Shown here one piece after another: positions 1-10,304 of a stretch of 64,000 bases of DNA (position 1 is its first letter; each line of letters starts with the position of its first letter). The notes under the pieces were generated by a model. It saw nothing but the letters and a program-made list of their open reading frames with translations, was not told where the DNA came from and did no database searches. The stretch lies in NCBI GenBank assembly GCA_036583965.1, contig JAZBQD010000001.1, forward strand, positions 25,144,597-25,208,596. The letters run 5' to 3'. A program made the translations under genes and the position numbers. Origin of the DNA: Prunella strophiata. Taxonomy: Eukaryota > Chordata > Aves > Passeriformes > Prunellidae.

Positions 1-3000
1 ATTCTAAAAAACCCCAAAATTCTACTTTTTCACCCTGTGAGAAACTTATTATTATTCTACTTAATTTGTGTGGCTTGTAATTCTTCATATAAAGTTGGTA
101 ATCTTTTCCATGACTCAGGATCAAAGGCACAGGGGTCTTGGGCTCTGTGCCAAGGCCTTTGAGCCCCCTGCCAGGGGCTGGAGCCATCCAGGACAGCCAG
201 AGGGATGTGCTGGGTTCTGACACAGGCTGTGCTGCTTGTTGCTGTGCCTTTAGTGCACAGGCATGGCAGGTGAGCAAAATGCAAACTGCAGAGGGGGTAG
301 GGCAGGCAGTGATGCTGAGGATGGAGGCAGTTTTGGCTGGCAGGCTTTGCTCCCCAGAAGGTTCCAAAAACTTTGTGTCACCTTCACTGCCTGCACCTGC
401 CAGTTCTGGAAAGCACAAACTTCACCCAGGGAGTGTTTCAGGTGGTTTTTTGCTGTGTTTAGAAAGACAAGTTGTGTTATTTTTCTTTATGAGGTTGTAA
501 AAATAAGAAATAATTAATTGAGGATGGGAAGTATTGAAGTCAAAAATAAATGTAAGGTAATTGGTTTGCTTTCTTCCTTTCCATTGGAACTTCTGTGTAA
601 TATCCTTGGAGTTCCAGAGTGCCCTTTATCTGCCAGATAAAGCTATCCTTGGCTATTACCATTTGTTTGGCCCTTGAGTAAAAATATGTTGAAGAGATGA
701 GCAAAAGTCAGTGACATTTATCAGGGTGGAATGATTAATCCTGAATTATGTGGCTTAGGCATGGATATACATGAGTAATGTTGCAGCTGAGGGAGAGGAG
801 AAAAGCTAAGCCAGTCTAAACTGCCCAGGAGAAGCAGCAGGTTGTACAGTGAGAGAATATTTTTGCTAAGTGGGATAAAGCAGCTTTGGGAACAAACATG
901 AGAGCAGAAGAGGATTCTGCAAAACCAACTGGTAAAAAAAAAAGAGCTTACACATGGAAAGAAATACCATGTGATGGTGGTCTTCCCTGTTCCTTTCTAC
1001 TTTGAAACAAATATCTTTAGCTCCTGCACTGTCTGGGTGAAGGTGGGATGTTGTGTCCATGATCTCAGCCCAGTTTTTGCAGATGAGGTGGGTGCACATT
1101 TCCATGTGCATGCATGATTGAGCTGTAGCAAACTTCAGACTCTGCTGAGGCTGAGTTTAGCTACATGGCCTAAGCCTGGGAGAACCCAAGATGTCATTTT
1201 CTATGATATTTCACTTCAGTAGCAGCAATCTTTGGATTGCACATTGCTCCTGATTTAGACCCACATGCCTCCATAGTGAGGATATATAATATTCATCAAT
1301 AATAAAGAGTTAAACATTTATCTAAAACCCCAACTGTGAGCTGGGAAGAAGCTTCTGATGCCAGTGTGGGTAGTTAGGAAAAGGCTGGGGATTTGGGTAT
1401 TTTAAGCCTTAATACACAAATGCACGTTAGTGTTCTTTGAACCACTCTTTCTATATTCTCCAAGGGAAAACATACAATGATTTGTGGCTAACAAATCCCT
1501 CTCTTGAAGAATATTTAGATGTTTCTAGTGACAGGAATAGTGAGAGACTGTTCTTGCTGAAAAATCTGTCCATGCTTTGAGGGCAGAACTCTTACCCTGC
1601 AGCTCCCTGGGATGGAAAGGTGGGACAATGCCTTAGGGCACAGCAGGCTCATGAGAAATGTGTGACAGTCCCACATAAGGCAGAAGGATGCTCTGGATTG
1701 CAGTGGGATGGGATATATGCTTGCCTACAGGCAAACAGAGAGGATACTGAGAAGATGTGGAGATCAGCATGAGACACCAGATCAATGTCCCTTAGCTGGG
1801 TGGATTAAATCTCCTAAAGACAGGGTCTAACATTAAAGTGACAGTGAGCAAGAAGACATCCTTGCCTTGGTATGCAGAATTTAGTCCAAAGTCACAGCCA
1901 TGCTCAGTGTGCTCCAAGCCCAGGATCATGTCAGCTCCTGGTGACAGCAGGCACCTGGCTACAGCAAGGTGGTACAGGGACACCAGCTTGCCAGTGCTTT
2001 TGATTTTTGTATTGTCTTGATTCTTTTTGATAGGTCAGGTTTGTTTCTTGTAAGGGCCATAATCTGCTGTTACAATGGAAAAAATTATTAATTTTTTCCT
2101 GCAGTGGGACTGCTGCCAGGTGTGTGTGGCATTTTACACATAGAGCTGTAAAGTTCTAATGTCACTGCCACAGGTTTGTTAATCTACATGAAATAACTCC
2201 ATCTGAGTTTAGGCAAATTTCATTCAGCAGTTGAACTGTATTATGTTGGCATCAGTGTTCTGAAAAGCTCACTGATGGGTTTTGCATGATTTTGTGTTTA
2301 TCAATCTCAGCCATGATTTATTGTACAAACTTTCCTGTTAATGTCTGTTTTCTGGGATGTGTGAGTTCTGAAAAATTAAGAGTTAAAAAAGCTGCATTTA
2401 TTTATCACTTAGCATTTTTGACAGTTCATAAAGCTCTGAAATATTTAAAAGTTGCCCTCAGTTTCAATTCCAAGCAGCCCTAGAAGACCTCAGACAATGG
2501 CTTTTAAAGAAAACACTGATAAATTTACTAATCCCTTTGTTTTATGCTAAAACCATAAGCACATATCATATTTAAAATATTCTTACTGTGGGTTGGTTTA
2601 GCTACCAATATGAGGAAGCAGAGGAAGAAATGTCCCTGAAAAAGCAGTCTGAGAATTTCTCCTTTTAGCAAGCCACACTTTGAGTGTTCACCAGGATGCC
2701 TCCAGCTGAAGTCTGCCACTGTTGTTGTGCAGGGGATGAAATATAGGAAAAAAGAAAAAGACCCACAACAACAAATCTGTGACTTACGACATTTACATGT
2801 GCAGGGTTTTCACTTCCTTTCCAGCATAGTTGGTTTGTTAGTTTGCAAATGAATGGGAGATTGCAAATCGTGTTAGTTTTATTTGGTTGGACTAATGCTG
2901 CTTGTATTTTTTTTTAATTTCAGCTGAAGTGAAAAATTCAAAGCAAGTTAAGACTTAAAGAAAATATCTCTTCAAAACTGTATTTTGTGATTAGTATTAA

Positions 3001-6000
3001 CAAAGATAATTGTGGAAAAAACAAGGAGATACTGATGCTAATATTTGAGCCTTTGTGCAACATGCCTCAAGAGACTAAATTTTCTGCTTAATTTGATGTC
3101 AGAACAGATAGAGTAATTAAATAATAGTATTTGGAAATTAGGCTGAAGATATTTCATGGATTTAGTTGGTTTAAAGTTAATGCTATTTGAATATGGTTGT
3201 TATTAATTAAATTTAGTTTTTACTACTGAGTAAGCTAGAACCTCTGAATACATCCTTTGGCAACACAGCTCTGTTTTTTAAACCCTCTCCCTTATCCTTC
3301 ATAAGATTTAAACAGTGGGAGTTTAATCTCCTGTGTTTCTGCTTCTGCACAAGCTGAAAGGCACAGACCAGTGTTCCAGAGCCTCGTGGAAAATCCCATC
3401 AGCCCTCCCTACAGACTTTGTATTCTCTGCAGAGCCTCATGGTGTGAGGAGAGGCAAGGAATAATCATATCTAGCAGCTGGCGGGGGCTTCCCCTGAGCT
3501 GGGCAGGGACAGGTTCTCAAAAGGTGATTGTTTGCACAGCAGGGTGCTGGGCTGCTCCCACACTTACCAGGTTAAGAGATGTCTGGGGTGGGTGTTGGCA
3601 TCTGTGCTCTCCCCAGGTCCCTCCAGGAGCCAGGTGGGAGGCTGGGATGTCCCTCACCTGCTCCAGTGTGCACCTGCCAAGGCCTTGCAGCTTCCTACAG
3701 CTCAGCCCAGGGCCCTTCAGCCCATCCTTGTTCACAGCAGCCCACCATCCACCCCCATGGGCAGCAGAGAAATCCCCTGGCTTGCTCTTCTCAGAGTTCT
3801 CCCAGGTGTGAGCAACCCCAAATGCAAGGTGTGACCCTTAATGCTGCAGCTTCCCTGGTTTCACTTCTTTGGCTGTGGTGTTAAAATGCTAGCCTATTTT
3901 GGGGACTTGTGAGAAATGTCTAAAGGTAATTTTGGTAATTTAATTGATATTTTCACTGCCTCATGGGTTGGTTATGGTGAGAATGGAGGCAGATAAGATT
4001 GCTAGCACAGAAAGTGACTTCAGCTATTCCAGAGCTAAGTCAGCTCTTTCATCTAGTCAGTGGGAGGTTACATTTAAAACTCATGAAGATAACCCTGAAA
4101 AGACTAGATTAGTTCTGATGTGTTATTCCAGCCTTTACCCATTATACAAGCAGCAGATGGTTCATCATGTTATATTTTATTGACCTACAGGAAGTGAGAG
4201 AAGAGGTGTTTTTGTCACTCCTACTTGCTACAAAGCCTACAAAAGTTGCTTTTAGCTGTTAACCAGTGACTTCAAATTGGGTATCTGTCTTGTTTAATGA
4301 GGAGAGGAAAGAGTAAAAAAAAAAAAAAATCAATGCAAGTAGGGTTTGTAAATATATTATCTGAATCCCCTGGGCTTATTAGGTAGGATAGGCTTGTAGA
4401 CAGCAAGATCCATATGGAAATCCTTGAGGTAATTTCATGCAGTGTTGTTCCATACTTGTAATTCTTTGGCTGTGCAGATGATTTCCTATCTGACCAGACT
4501 AAGTAAGTCGGGTGAGTCACCCATTAAGAGGATTAAATGCTTCTGGCTAGAAGAAAGCAGAGCCCAGGCTTTCATGTGTGGTGTGCAATCGAGCTGGTGT
4601 GATAAAAGGAATGCAAAAAAACAATCTAATTTTCATTTCTGACATGCTTAGATAACAGAAGAATTTGTAGCTGCTCTATTTTAAATGGGAAACATAAATG
4701 GCTTACAAAGGACCATTCAGGGGTAAATCAAGTTCAGAATATAAACTAGATGCCTAAAAGCAACCTTAGTAACTTTTCTAGGAGTTATTCTTCTGAAACA
4801 AATGACAGTCTGGAGCTGTCAGTCTCTTGAATGTTTTATAGCCTAAAAAAGTTATGTCAAAAATCTGTGCTTTGACAAAATTCTGACCTTAGGGCATAGG
4901 AACTCCACTTTTTAAACTTGTACAGAGAAGTGGTTCTGTCCGAGCCAAATTTGGACAAATGGAGACTGGGAAATGTGTAGGCAAAACCCATCAGATGTGC
5001 AAGTGGCATAGTTCAGTAAAGTCTACAGATCAGCCATAAAGCTGGAAGGAATTTATGGACATATTCATTTCAACCAGCAGGGCACAGGTGGCATTTGCAT
5101 GTCAAGAATTGAAGCCACAGGGATGAACAAACAGAAAAGGGGACTTTAACAACTGGAAACAATCCTGATTCAAATCCTGCTTTGATCTGTTTGGATGCCT
5201 GGAACCTTCAGTGGGAAGTTGCATATATTTAATAGAAATAATTTCTGAATGATGAAGACTCATAAGGGTGGCTCTACTCTGCAAATTGCTTGACAGGTTA
5301 TATCCCCAAGGAAAATTTTGGAAAGCAAAGAGCTCTGAGGTATTTAATTTCCTTGGGATGGGTTTTGAGAGCCTGTCTTGCAGCCAATGGCTGTCCAACT
5401 CCACTGTTCCTCAATATGTACCTTGGATGGGTCACCTTTGTTTGCTTCCTGCTTCAAATCTCACAGTTTGCAGGAGCACTGCTGGTGAGGACCTTGGTGC
5501 TTTCTTCCTGTAGTAAACAAGCCAGGTGCTCTCATTTCACACACAGAAAAAAAATGAGAGCACACTTCAACAACCCAGAAAAGACAGCTCATGTGAAAAT
5601 CCTCTTGAATTATGGTTGGTACTTAGGGCAAGGTGCCTTAAAAGCAGGCAAATGTGGTTTGCAAAAGCAGGCAAGCCTGTTGGAGACCTCATACCTCAAT
5701 CTAGCATCTCCACAGTGTAGAGGCACAGTGGCTTCCTGATGAAATAAACTCAGGGAGTTTTGTGTGGCACTCAGTGTGTTTTTCAGCTGGGAAATTTCCT
5801 GTCAGCTCTGTAACAGCTTTCATTGACTGAGCAGAGAAGTCCAACCCAAAGACAATGAAGCAAAAAATAATTGACTTAGAGTAATGCTCATGTCTTGTGA
5901 AAGCCTGCTGTAGAAAAGTAGAGCAAATCTTCTTAAACATTTTTCCTACTTAAGTGCATTTTGAGTTGCTGAAGAAATGTAAACAAACAGCAATAAATCA

Positions 6001-6292
6001 GGGACTGAATGAAATGTGCATTTGAGCCAATTTTCCCGTGCATCCCAGCAGCTTTACTAACACAGTTTGGCATCTGTCTCTTTCATCCAACAAAACTTTG
6101 CCTTCTACATTTTTTTTTTTCCTGCAAACTGAATAAATTCCTCAACTTCAAGGACTTTTCTCTAGCAAATCCAGTTGGTCTGTTAAAAAATACCTTATTA
6201 TACATCCATGAAGCTTGATGCAGGCTTGGATAGGGAGCAGAATGAAGCCCTCCTCTGCTGCTGTGGCACCTTTGTGCTACCCTTTGCTCACA
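1..6292. other. Unique non-coding sequence, no gene recognised
   Basis: AT-rich, CpG-poor sequence with two GC-richer patches (about 120-430 and 3480-3830). Open frames here are short and none resembles a protein family I know; the longest, 149 codons at 5290-5739 on the plus strand, has no recognisable motif. Positions about 60-230 (a TATAAAG-like stretch followed by a GC-rich segment ending in TTCTGACA) loosely recall the R/U5 end of an old bird LTR, but I cannot support that without a repeat library. A run of 15 A lies at 4315-4329. No promoter, RNA gene or splice-bounded coding exon stands out. Confidence 0.6.
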
Positions 6293-6368
6293 GAAACTGT
6301 GGATGCTCCATCCCTGGAAGTGTTCAGGGCTAGGCTGGATGGGGCTTTGAGAAACCTGATCAAGTGAG
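6293..6368 (+). mobile_element. CR1 LINE fragment (3' part, truncated at both ends)
   Basis: The segment carries the typical CR1 tail wording: CTGTGGATGCTCCATCCCTG, then a GGAAGTGTTCAGGGC-like piece, then GGCTGGATGGGGCTTTGAG and a CCTGATC...GTGAG piece, in plus orientation. It lacks the terminal part (the donor of the octamer repeats ATTCTRTG), so the copy is broken at its 3' side as well as its 5' side. CR1 elements are the dominant LINEs of birds and are normally 5' truncated. No coding capacity remains. The identification is from memory of the family consensus; exact borders are uncertain, and the 50 bases upstream may also belong to it. Confidence 0.7.
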
Positions 6369-8401
6369 TTACAAATAACTGAACAAAATGACAAAAAATG
6401 GGGTGGTCAGAGACCAAATTGCAGTTTCTTGGAGAAGGTACTTACTCATGTTAGGAAATCCAGCCTGCTTGGGTTGTATTCCTCCTCATCCAGTGCAGCC
6501 ACATCCCAGAGTCCTTGGAGTGGATCCCCTTGCAGCTAACCCCCTGTTCCATCTGCCTTGCCTGTAGGAATGGGGGTGATTCCCAGTCCATTGGGGTCTG
6601 GGCTCTGATGTGTTGTGTGCTGTGAGTTATTCACAGCCCCACTGAACTCAATATAGGAATGGAGAGATTCCAGCTCAGAAAGTGTCCATAAATGTGTTAG
6701 CTCTGTAGCATGCTTGGATTGAAATGCAATAGTGGGGAGAAAAATAACTCTAATTTACTCACTGAAGGTCAGAAAGGGGGAGCAAGCAGTGAAAAACAGC
6801 AGAGTGGTGGCTCTAGGAGGTACTTTATCTGATACTCTTAGAGAAAAGCCCTGCAGAGCTGTGGGTATGCTGAGTTCAAGCTGGTCATTTTTTGATTTTC
6901 CTTAACTGTGAGGTTAACTGCAAAGCTGTGTGAAGCCACCCTGCACTCAGGAGCAGTGGTTTGAGGCCTGAGAGCTCAGGGCCTGGCTGGCTGGTGCCAG
7001 GCTCCCTCCAAACTGTTCTGCTTCATTTTCCCTCCTCAGCAGGCAGGTCTCAGCCACCTTATTCCCTGAATGACAGCTTGGGACAAACCATGGTAATTTT
7101 CTCTATCAGCTCTGCTTTGAGCAATCCATGCATGCCACAAACACCTGCATTGCCCAAGTATTTTTCCCAAATTGTAAGCATGCAGTCAATAATATTGAGA
7201 GCATATTTCCTATTTGAGAGCTGGACATGCACATGAGAGGTTTGGCAAATGTGTTCTGAATAATGAACAAACAGTTCAAAGACACAGTGTACATTGGTCA
7301 CACACACAAAACACAGGTATGGTATGTGAGCCATGTTAGTTTTTACAGATTTTTCAACCAGATCTAATAAAGTTTCTCTCTTTGTCTTGAAGAGAGACCA
7401 GGGAATATGTTCTGCTGTGTATTTCTGTTTGATTTCTTCTCTCACCAAATGGGGTTTACATTTGAAAATTATCTGCTGCAGATAAACTTTGTGAAAATGG
7501 CCCATTCCCTGCCATAATTTTTCTCTCTCCTTATGGTATCCCTTTTTTTTTTTTTTTTTTTTTCCCAACCTTCCAAGAGTACAATAGTATTTCCAAAATC
7601 CCAATCTACAACACATTACCCCAGGAGCATCTCACAGCCACAGCTCTGCAAGGTGAGGCATGGAAGGGGATTCCCACTGCTATTGGAGCACAACAGATAG
7701 AAAAGCTTCTGTGCTATTTTAAACAGCTGTGTCTTCTTTTACTAAAGTTAATAGAACTGTGCAGCATAAAATTCAGTGAAAAGGGGGTTTCTTGACTCTA
7801 CTATTGCTAGAAAATGTTACTATTTTCTATTTTTGACTTAATGGCTTTAAATCATTTCCTCCCAGAGCAGTGAGAGCTGGGGAAGTAGAGAACAGTGTAC
7901 CTTGAAGGTTGTCAGAATTAGAATTTGGTCACTTTTGGTGCTGAACACTCAGTGGCAGTGAGCTGTGCCCCAGCCAGCTGTTGGCAGAGCCCTCTGAGCC
8001 CATTCAGGGCACAGTCCAGGGCTCAGATGATTCAGTATCATTTGCTCTTTCTGGTAGCTCTGCACTCAACAGCAGGAGCTAAACCTCAAAAGGAGCTGCT
8101 GCCATAAAGGTGGCTGTGAGGGCAGTTTCTTGTTCTGTGATTGTTCCCTCTGGGCATCCTCAGGGAGTCTTCTCCTGTCTAAGCCAGGATCTGGGCAGTA
8201 TTTGGCATTGCCTGTGTGGTGCTGCTTCCCTGTGCCCCCAGTGAGGCCAGCAGGGGCTGGCTGTGCCTGGCACCAGCTGTGGCTGCAGGGTGTGACATGG
8301 CCTGGCAGCCTGACCACTCTCCTTGTACCTGCCAGGGGCTGCCAGGCCCTGTGCAAGCTGTGCTGGACAGCCCTGGGGTGCCAGCCAGGGGGCTGGTACC
8401 T
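6369..8401. other. Unique non-coding sequence with a T21 tract
   Basis: Contains a run of 21 T at 7543-7563. A 185-codon frame beginning with ATG crosses it on the minus strand (7059-7616). It encodes a lysine run from that tract and has no recognisable domain, so I treat it as chance. Positions 8100-8400 are GC-richer and lead straight into the minisatellite. No gene or RNA gene is recognised. Confidence 0.55.
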
Positions 8402-9523
8402 GGTTATCTTCAGGTGGCACATGGAGCAGTGTGTGGTTATCTTCAGGTGGCACATGGAGTAGTGTGTGGTTATTTTCAGGTGGCACATGGAGCAGTGTGT
8501 GGTTATTTTCAGGTGGCACATGGGGCAGTGTGTGGTTACTCTCAGGTGGCACATGGAGCAGTGTGTGGTTACTCTCAGGTGGCACATGGAGCAGTGTGTG
8601 GTTATTTTCAGGTGACACATGGAGCAGTGTGTGGTTATTTTCAGGTGGCACATGGAGCAGTGTGTGGTTACTCTCAGGTGGCACATGGAGCAGTGTGTGG
8701 TTACTCTCAGGTGGCACATGGAGCAGTGTGTGGTTATTTTCAGGTGGCACATGGAGCAGTGTGTGGTTACTCTCAGGTGGCACATGGAGCAGAGTGTGGT
8801 TATTTTCAGGTGGCACATGGAGCAGAGTGTGGTTACTCTCAGGTGGCACATGGAGCAGTGTGTGGTTATTTTCAGGTGGCACATGGAGCAGAGTGTGGTT
8901 ATCTTCAGGTGGCACATGGGGCAGAGTGTGGTTACTCTCAGGTGGCACATGGAGCAGAGTGTGGTTACTCTCAGGTGGCACATGGAGCAGTGTGTGGTTA
9001 CTCTCAGGTGGCACATGGAGCAGTGTGTGGTTACTCTCAGGTGGCACATGGAGCAGTGTGTGGTTACTCTCAGGTGGCACATGGAGCAGTGTGTGGTTAC
9101 TCTCAGGTGGCACATGGAGCAGTGTGTGGTTACTCTCAGGTGGCACATGGAGCAGAGTGTGGTTATTTTCAGGTGGCACATGGAGCAGAGTGTGGTTATC
9201 TTCAGGTGGCACATGGAGCAGTGTGTGGTTACTCTCAGGTGGCACATGGAGCAGTGTGTGGTTACTTTCAGGTGGCACATGGAGCAGTGTGTGGTTATTT
9301 TCAGGTGGCACATGGAGCAGTGTGTGGTTATTTTCAGGTGGCACATGGAGCAGAGTGTGGTTACTCTCAGGTGGCACATGGAGCAGTGTGTGGTTATTTT
9401 CAGGTGGCACATGGAGCAGTGTGTGGTTATTTTCAGGTGGCACATGGAGCAGAGTGTGGTTATTTTCAGGTGGCACATGGAGCAGTGTGTGGTTACTCTC
9501 AGGTGGCACATGGAGCAGTGTGT
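8402..9523 (+). repeat. Minisatellite block 1: 34 units in perfect 33-bp register
   Basis: Every unit from 8402 to 9523 is exactly 33 bp, with substitutions only: for example GAGTAG in unit 2, GGGGCAG in units 4 and 16, and GGTGACAC in unit 7. The absence of any indel over 1,122 bp contrasts sharply with the following block. Confidence 0.95.
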
Positions 9524-10073
9524 GGTTACTCCTCAGGTGGCACATGGAGCAGTGTGTGGTACTCTCAGGTGGCACTGGAGCAGTGTGTGGTTATTTTCAG
9601 GTGGCACATGGAGCAGAGTGTGGTTATTTTCAGGTGGCACATGAGCAGTGTGTGGTTATTTTCAGTGGCACATGGAGCAGTGGTGTGGTTACTCTCATGT
9701 GGCACATGGAGCAGTGTGGTTACTCTCAGGTGGCCACATGGAGCAGTGTTGGTTACTCTCAGGTGGCACATGGAGCAGAGTGTGGTTACTCTCAGGTGGC
9801 CACATGGAGCAGTGTGGTTACTCTCAGGTGCACATGGAGCAGTGTGGTTACTCTCAGGTGGCCACATGGAGCAGTGTGGTTACTCTCAGGTGGCACAGGA
9901 GCAGTGTGTGGTTACTCTCAGGTGGCCACATGGAGCAGTGTGTGGTTACATTTCAGGTGGCACATGGAGCGTGTGTGGTTACTCTCAGGTTGGCACATGG
10001 AGCAGTGTGGTTACTCTCATGTGGCACATGGAGCAGTGTGTGGTTATTTTCAGGTGGCACATGAGCAGTGTGT
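9524..10073 (+). repeat. Minisatellite block 2: 17 indel-bearing units
   Basis: Units 35-51 range from 30 to 34 bp. They carry one- or two-base gains and losses such as TACTCCTC, GGTACTC, CATGAGCAG, CAGTGGCAC and a missing GT in the TGTGT end. Units 41, 43, 45 and 47 share an extra C (GGCCACATGG), while units 42, 44, 46 and 48 lack it, giving an alternating two-unit pattern at 9718-9976. The last seven units (10074-10304) return to exactly 33 bp. Either this is a real variant domain or the consensus is poorer here. Confidence 0.9.
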
Positions 10074-10304
10074 GGTTATTTTCAGGTGGCACATGGAGCA
10101 GTGTGTGGTTACTCTCAGGTGGCACATGGAGCAGTGTGTGGTTACTCTCAGGTGGCACATGGAGCAGTGTGTGGTTACTTTCAGGTGGCACATGGAGCAG
10201 TGTGTGGTTATTTTCAGGTGGCACATGGAGCAGTGTGTGGTTACTCTCAGGTGGCACATGGAGCAGTGTGTGGTTACTCTCAGGTGGCACATGGAGCAGT
10301 TTGT

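Larger units (their letters stand above)
8402..10304 (+). repeat. 33-bp minisatellite, 58 tandem copies
   Basis: Counting units from each GGTTA start gives 58 copies: GGTTAT or GGTTAC, then TTTC, CTC or CTTC variants, then the core CAGGTGGCACATGGAGCAG, then TGTGT or AGTGT. The main variants are TATTTTC, TACTCTC, TATCTTC and TACTTTC in the 5' part and GTG versus GAG in the 3' part. Five successive units (8963-9127) are identical, a sign of recent local expansion. The unit is G-rich on the plus strand (about 12 G to 4 C). It is divisible by three and lacks stops in most frames, so long spurious open frames run across it on both strands. Those frames change reading register at each indel, which argues against coding. 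Nearly every unit holds a RUNX-like TGTGGTTA across the unit junction and an E-box CAGGTG. There are no spacers, so it is not a CRISPR array. Confidence 0.97.

Noticed and set aside
60..230. Possible R/U5 part of an old bird LTR at the window start
   Set aside because: The similarity is a vague recollection, the segment meets the window edge and no LTR border or target duplication can be seen.
2890..2960. Strong acceptor-like TTTTTTTTTAATTTCAG followed by a short open frame
   Set aside because: No donor follows and the frame closes after ten codons.
5290..5739. 149-codon plus-strand open frame
   Set aside because: No recognisable family and overlapping alternative frames; treated as chance.
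7059..7616. 185-codon ATG-initiated minus-strand open frame
   Set aside because: It contains a lysine run from a T tract, has a weak start context and no recognisable domain. A frame of this length is not surprising among all frames of 64 kb.
8402..10304. CRISPR-like direct repeats
   Set aside because: The copies abut each other with no unique spacers, and the genome is a vertebrate.
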